From Oscillospiraceae bacterium (GTDB lineage: Bacteria > Bacillota > Clostridia > Oscillospirales > Ruminococcaceae): a stretch of DNA of 8,849 nucleotides. The stretch's first letter is position 1. Every line of letters starts with the position of its first letter. The notes under the pieces were generated by a model. That model did no database searches. It saw only the letters and a list, made by a program, of their open reading frames with translations, and was not told the DNA's origin. Positions 6,035 through 8,849 of this stretch are shown in pieces. The position numbers were made by a program, and so were the translations under genes. The stretch spans positions 1-8,849 of the forward strand of contig SFLS01000043.1 in NCBI GenBank assembly GCA_004554485.1, read 5' to 3'.

Positions 6035-7195
6035 ATGGATAAACTGAACTGCCCCTATTTTTCCCGCTGCGGCGGCTGCCAACTGCTTGACATGACCTAC
6101 CAAGAGGAGTTGGCCTATAAGCAAAAACTCGCACAGCGGCATCTTTCCCGGTTCGGCCGGGTCCTGCCCATTCTGGGCGCCGACCGTCCCTGCCACTACC
6201 GCAATAAGGTGGAGGCCGCCTTTGGCCTGGATCGCTCCCGGCGTGTCATCTCCGGCACCTACCAACAGGGCAGCCACCGCATTGTCAATATTGACCACTG
6301 CCTGAATGAGGACGAGGTCGCTACCTCCATTATCGTCACCATCCGCAGGCTGCTGCCGGACTTTCGGCTGCTCCCCTACGATGAGGACGCCCGCACCGGC
6401 TTTTTGCGGCACGTGCTGGTGCGCCGCGGCGTTCACACCGGGCAGATCATGGTGGTGCTGGTCACCGCCACCCCCGTTTTTCCCTCCCGTTCTAACTTCA
6501 TCAAGGCGCTGCTGCGGGAGCATCCGCAGATCACCACCATCGTACAAAATATCAACAGCCGCAAAACCAGCGTTCTGTTGGGCGACCGGGAACAGGTCCT
6601 GTACGGTCCCGGTTCTATCCGCGATATCCTTTGCGGCAAAACTTTCTGCATCTCTCCCCGCTCGTTCTACCAAATCAATCCCGCCCAGACCGAGGTGCTG
6701 TACCGGTGCGCTATCGAGGCCGCCGGACTGACCGGCCGGGAACGGGTGCTGGACGCCTACTGCGGCATCGGCACCATCGGCATTCTTGCCGCCGAGGGAG
6801 CCGGAGAGGTCATCGGGGTGGAACAGAATCCCGCCGCCGTACGGGATGCCATCCGCAACGCCCGGCTGAATGGGGTCAAAAACATCCGCTTTGTTGCCGC
6901 AGACGCTACCGCCTGGATGCAGGCCGCCGCTGAGGATCACCTCCCGCTGGATGTCCTGATGATGGACCCTCCCCGCAGCGGCAGCACACCGGAATTTCTG
7001 GCCGCCGCAGCAAGGCTTTCCCCCCGCCGCATCGTCTATATCAGCTGCTGCCCGGAAACCCAGGCCAGGGATCTGGCTCTGCTGCAAAAAAGCGGCTACC
7101 GCGTCACCCTGATCCAGCCGGTGGATATGTTCCCGCATACTGAGCATGTCGAGACGGTATGTCTTTTGTCCAAACTTCCAGCAAAGCAGCAATGA
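6035..7195 (+). CDS. rlmD: 23S rRNA (uracil-C5)-methyltransferase, RlmD/RlmCD type
   Basis: SAM-dependent RNA m5U methyltransferase (386 aa) of the TrmA/RumA family; by analogy it methylates U1939 and/or U747 of 23S rRNA. The 4Fe-4S ligands are visible as C6, C12, C15 and C89. The SAM domain has VLDAYCGIGTIGI (238-250), a VEQNP acidic loop (262-266) and FVAADA (286-291). DPPRSG (311-316) and the nucleophile C338 in YISCCPETQARD follow. The catalytic base is E373 in HVETV. Most relatives have SCNP, so Cys339 replacing Asn is a variant. No N-terminal TRAM domain is present; the protein begins directly at the cluster loop. AGAAAGGA lies 13 nt before the ATG. The stop overlaps the ATG of a remnant that resembles the C-terminal appendage of clostridial homologues, so this protein is probably shorter than its ancestor. 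Assignment to U1939 rather than U747 is inferred. Confidence 0.9.
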   Translation: MDKLNCPYFSRCGGCQLLDMTYQEELAYKQKLAQRHLSRFGRVLPILGADRPCHYRNKVEAAFGLDRSRRVISGTYQQGSHRIVNIDHCLNEDEVATSIIVTIRRLLPDFRLLPYDEDARTGFLRHVLVRRGVHTGQIMVVLVTATPVFPSRSNFIKALLREHPQITTIVQNINSRKTSVLLGDREQVLYGPGSIRDILCGKTFCISPRSFYQINPAQTEVLYRCAIEAAGLTGRERVLDAYCGIGTIGILAAEGAGEVIGVEQNPAAVRDAIRNARLNGVKNIRFVAADATAWMQAAAEDHLPLDVLMMDPPRSGSTPEFLAAAARLSPRRIVYISCCPETQARDLALLQKSGYRVTLIQPVDMFPHTEHVETVCLLSKLPAKQQ

Positions 7196-7445
7196 CAGCC
7201 GAACGCAAAATGGATGCTCTGGATTGGACAGCCGCTGAAAGCAAAGCGGCCTATGAGGAGCTCCCGGTTTGAAATTCAGCGACCTGTATATCGCACCGAC
7301 GAATCAGAAATGCAGCTTTGTTTGTCTGAGAAAATTTATCAGGCCCCGGTCCGAGCATCTCGAGCGATCGCAGCATCCGCCGGGGAAGAAAACGCCAGCA
7401 AAGGCGCAAAAAAGGCATCTTCAACTTTTTGTTCTGCAAACGTAA
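7192..7445 (+). pseudogene. Decayed C-terminal appendage of clostridial RlmD-type methyltransferase
   Basis: Many clostridial RlmD-type proteins carry a small helical appendage after the methyltransferase domain. Here its pieces lie downstream of the rlmD stop in other frames. The ATG at 7192 (ATGA overlap with rlmD) opens a 26-codon frame with MDALDWTAAESKAAYEE, matching the appendage's usual ESKATYEEIK start. It stops at TGA 7270-7272. From 7269 another frame runs to TAA 7445 with LKFSDLYIAPTNQKC, then FIRPRSEHLERSQHPPGKK, matching the usual LKVS-LYIA-QKC then KPKSE-QPQCPP pattern. About ten codons between the pieces are missing. Two frame changes, a deletion and many substitutions mark it as decayed. 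The recognition rests on remembered family sequence. The last bases run into the terminator stem. Confidence 0.65.
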
Positions 7446-7490
7446 AAAGCCGAAGAAATCCTTCATGGAAGGAGTTCCTTCGGCTTTTTT
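7444..7490. terminator. Strong bidirectional intrinsic terminator
   Basis: AAAAAGCCGAAG (7444-7455) pairs with its complement (7478-7489), and an inner TCCTTC/GAAGGA hairpin (7459-7464/7468-7473, ATG loop) stacks inside. T runs follow on both strands. It ends the rightward mutY-rlmD unit and can stop leftward transcription from the tyrosine phosphatase operon. Confidence 0.93.
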
Positions 7491-7530
7491 ATTGTATCGC
7501 TTTATTTTTTCTCCGCGGACAAGGAGCAAT

Positions 7531-7599
7531 ATGACCGCCAGCGGCCGCAGTAGAATTGCCGCCGAACAGGCTGCAGCAGCTTTGTCCGGCGGCGGTCAT
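7531..7599. repeat. Intergenic inverted repeat with internal hairpins
   Basis: ATGACCGCC (7531-7539) is repeated inverted at 7591-7599. Inside are weaker stems: GCGGC/GCCGC (7541-7545/7558-7562) and AGGCTG/CAGCTT (7568-7573/7577-7582, one G-T pair). An alternative stem GCCGCCG/CGGCGGC (7558-7564/7587-7593) competes with the outer one. TTGCCGCCG occurs twice (7556-7564 and 7627-7635). It lies between the terminator and the stop of the leftward unknown gene. It resembles the two cloverleaf elements in layout but is less perfect, and I cannot say it is related. I find no supported gene between 7490 and 7648. Confidence 0.4.
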
Positions 7600-7647
7600 T
7601 CGTCCCCGACCCCTCGGCGCGCATGGTTGCCGCCGCGGGTTTTTATC

Positions 7648-8280
7648 TCACTTTTTGGCCCGGCTTTTATCAATCGCGCGGGTCAGCAATACCGCAATGA
7701 GCACCGCGACCATCGCTGCGATCCCGATGATGCCCCAATCGGAAAGGCCCTGCCGCTCCTTCGGCGTCTCCATGGCATCCGCCGGGGTATCCACCGCGGC
7801 CTGACCCTCCTCTACGGCCACCAGATCCCCGTAGTCGGCATATTTTTCGGCCAGCGCCGCCATGCTCTCTTTTTCCACCTTTACCACTACGCGGAAGTCC
7901 TTTTGCTCTTCCCCGTAGCCGCCGCTGCTGCCCCAACCGATGCTGACGGAGACCAGTCCCGGCTCCCCGTTTTCCACATCCGCGGCAATAACATCCCGCA
8001 CCGCTTCCAGTTCGGCATGGGAATAGCGCCCGGGAAAGAATGTCAGCGTATCCCCGTCGGTCAGGGATTCCCGGATCGCCTTTTGACGGGCTTCGGTATT
8101 ATCGGTCAGCAAAATGGCCAGACACTGCGTTTCGGTATTGTAAAAGACGCCGGTCACGTCCTCCGGGTAACCATCCTGTTCCCAGCGGGTGAACAGCTCG
8201 TACCCGGTAAGGGCCAAAGCGGGGACCGCCAGCAGCAGTACTGTCAGCACGGCCAGCAACAGGGCTATCGTTTTTTTCAT
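7648..8280 (-). CDS. Secreted, C-terminally membrane-anchored protein of unknown function
   Basis: I do not recognise a named domain in this 210-aa protein. Residues 1-24 form a signal peptide: MKK, a long Leu/Val/Ala core, then ALALT as the likely cleavage area. The middle part (25-160) is a folded extracytoplasmic region with alternating strands and helices. It includes GYELFTRWEQDGYPEDV (26-42), FFPGRYSHAELEAV (81-94) and a Gly/Ser-rich turn GWGSSGGYG (115-123). A short acidic, Pro/Thr-containing linker (161-182) leads to a single membrane helix (about 183-200) and a basic tail ending KSRAKK, so the tail should be cytoplasmic. There is no sortase motif. The ATG at 8280 is chosen because AAAGGAGAG precedes it and a signal peptide follows; longer in-frame starts add a non-signal leader that overlaps the phosphatase. 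It lies 13 nt after the phosphatase stop, so the two are co-transcribed. Confidence 0.85.
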   Translation of the reverse strand: MKKTIALLLAVLTVLLLAVPALALTGYELFTRWEQDGYPEDVTGVFYNTETQCLAILLTDNTEARQKAIRESLTDGDTLTFFPGRYSHAELEAVRDVIAADVENGEPGLVSVSIGWGSSGGYGEEQKDFRVVVKVEKESMAALAEKYADYGDLVAVEEGQAAVDTPADAMETPKERQGLSDWGIIGIAAMVAVLIAVLLTRAIDKSRAKK

Positions 8281-8293
8281 AGGGGTCTCTCCT

Positions 8294-8749
8294 TTACTTG
8301 ATGCAAAATTGCTGCAGATAACCGGTGCAGCCGGCACGGATCTCCCGATAGGCCTTTTCAAAATCGCCGGTGTACCAGGGGTCGGCGATATCATGGGGGT
8401 CGTCGGTATAATCCAGCAGCAGACGGATCTTCCCGGCCGGGTCCCCGCCGTTCAGGCGCAGAATGCCCCGGCGGTTGCGTTCCTCCATGCACAGGATATC
8501 ATCAAACTCCTCGTAATCTGCCCGGGAAAAGCGCCGGGCTTCGTGCCTTTCCGGCCGGATACCATGGGCCAGCAGCACCGCTGCCGCCCGCCGGTCCAGA
8601 GGATTTCCCTCCTCCTCGCCGCTGACGCCGCAGCTGTCCGCCCACAGGGATTCCCCCCAACCGATGGAATATGCCATCGCCCGCAGCAGAATCGCCGCCA
8701 TGGGGCTGCGGCAGATATTGCCGTGGCAAACAAAAAGTACTTGTCTCAT
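8294..8749 (-). CDS. Low-molecular-weight protein-tyrosine-phosphatase
   Basis: Cytosolic phosphatase of 151 aa in the LMW-PTP family (Wzb, YwlE, PtpA type), which hydrolyses phosphotyrosine or, in YwlE-like members, phosphoarginine on proteins. The P-loop VCHGNICRSP (7-16) contains the nucleophile C8, R14 and S15 as C-x5-R-S. The general acid lies in the DPWY loop (123-126). The Asn after Gly and the Ile before Cys are also typical of the loop. Length is normal. No tyrosine kinase or McsB-like arginine kinase is visible nearby, so the substrate is open. The ATG at 8749 is preferred, with GAAGGA about 10 nt upstream; an in-frame GTG at 8767 would add six residues. It is the first gene of a two-gene leftward operon; its promoter is not identifiable in what remains of the window. 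Confidence 0.93.
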   Translation of the reverse strand: MRQVLFVCHGNICRSPMAAILLRAMAYSIGWGESLWADSCGVSGEEEGNPLDRRAAAVLLAHGIRPERHEARRFSRADYEEFDDILCMEERNRRGILRLNGGDPAGKIRLLLDYTDDPHDIADPWYTGDFEKAYREIRAGCTGYLQQFCIK

Positions 8750-8779
8750 CCTTTCGTATTCCTTCACAAGTGTTCAAAT

Positions 8780-8795
8780 CCCTTGATTTCAAGGG
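8780..8795. repeat. Short perfect inverted repeat upstream of the phosphatase gene
   Basis: CCCTTGA and TCAAGGG separated by TT. It lies 31-46 nt upstream of the phosphatase ATG, within the probable leader or promoter region, and could be an operator or a small leader hairpin. No T-tract on the minus strand suggests termination. Confidence 0.5.
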
Positions 8796-8821
8796 GTTTT
8801 CTGCGTGTTGGTTTTTGGAAA

Positions 8822-8845
8822 AGATTTATATCTGTTTATAAATCT
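8822..8845. repeat. AT-rich inverted repeat with 6-nt spacer at the window edge
   Basis: AGATTTATA (8822-8830) and TATAAATCT (8837-8845) form perfect 9-bp arms around TCTGTT. The arms are AT-rich in an otherwise GC-rich region and contain TATAAA motifs on the minus strand that could be the -10 region of the phosphatase operon; the matching -35 would fall outside the window. It could equally be a repressor operator or a recombinase core site. Confidence 0.5.
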
Positions 8846-8849
8846 ACGC

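Noticed and set aside
5942..7192. Leftward open frame of about 416 codons
   Set aside because: Antisense to rlmD and the end of mutY; length comes from scarce stops in GC-rich DNA, and no motif is seen.
7214..7534. Rightward 106-codon frame after rlmD
   Set aside because: It reads straight through the strong terminator at 7444-7490 and has no binding site; the other two frames carry recognisable appendage remnants.
7541..7548. GCGGCCGC palindrome as a functional site
   Set aside because: An 8-base GC palindrome is not surprising in this base composition and nothing else marks it.
7429..8301. Rightward open frame of about 290 codons
   Set aside because: Starts next to the terminator stem, crosses it, and is antisense to the secreted protein with signal peptide.
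8768..8796. tRNA-like T-loop sequence (GTTCAAATCC)
   Set aside because: The flanking five-base arm does not pair fully and no acceptor, anticodon or D arm can be drawn, so a tRNA or tRNA fragment is not supported.

Overview
The window is GC-rich chromosomal DNA that looks like a Gram-positive Clostridia genome, most plausibly an uncultured gut Oscillospiraceae/Ruminococcaceae-type bacterium. The reasons are strong AGGAGG-type ribosome binding sites, a TTG start, Firmicutes-style promoters, and a decayed copy of the C-terminal appendage that clostridial RlmD-type methyltransferases often carry. The taxon is inference; there is no rRNA, tRNA, phage or CRISPR locus here.

Layout. Positions 1-1286 hold a leftward operon: a promoter, a MmcQ/YjbR-family protein, and an ArsB/NhaD/SLC13-type permease that runs off the left edge. 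Upstream of it lies a leftward sugar-phosphate-type nucleotidyltransferase (1483-2391) with its own promoter and terminator. A rightward ZIP metal transporter (2559-3266) diverges from the nucleotidyltransferase and converges on a leftward XdhC-family protein (3490-4470, TTG start); these two share a bidirectional terminator. From back-to-back promoters at about 4514-4581 a rightward unit starts: a gutted Nudix hydrolase pseudogene, mutY (4937-5977), an RlmD-type rRNA uracil-C5 methyltransferase (6035-7195), and a decayed RlmD C-terminal appendage (7192-7445), ended by a strong bidirectional terminator (7444-7490). Facing it is a leftward pair: a low-molecular-weight tyrosine phosphatase and a membrane-anchored extracytoplasmic protein of unknown function.

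The genes are mostly housekeeping: nucleic acid repair and modification, nucleotide-sugar synthesis, metal uptake and molybdenum-enzyme maturation. The least explained material is between the genes. Two intergenic segments (1322-1410 and 3305-3381) have the same architecture: a perfect 12-13 bp outer inverted repeat enclosing three consecutive hairpins with very short loops, so each can be drawn as a cloverleaf or as a string of hairpins. They look like two members of a dispersed palindromic element family. A weaker structured segment lies at 7531-7599. Remnants of broken genes flank mutY-rlmD on both sides.
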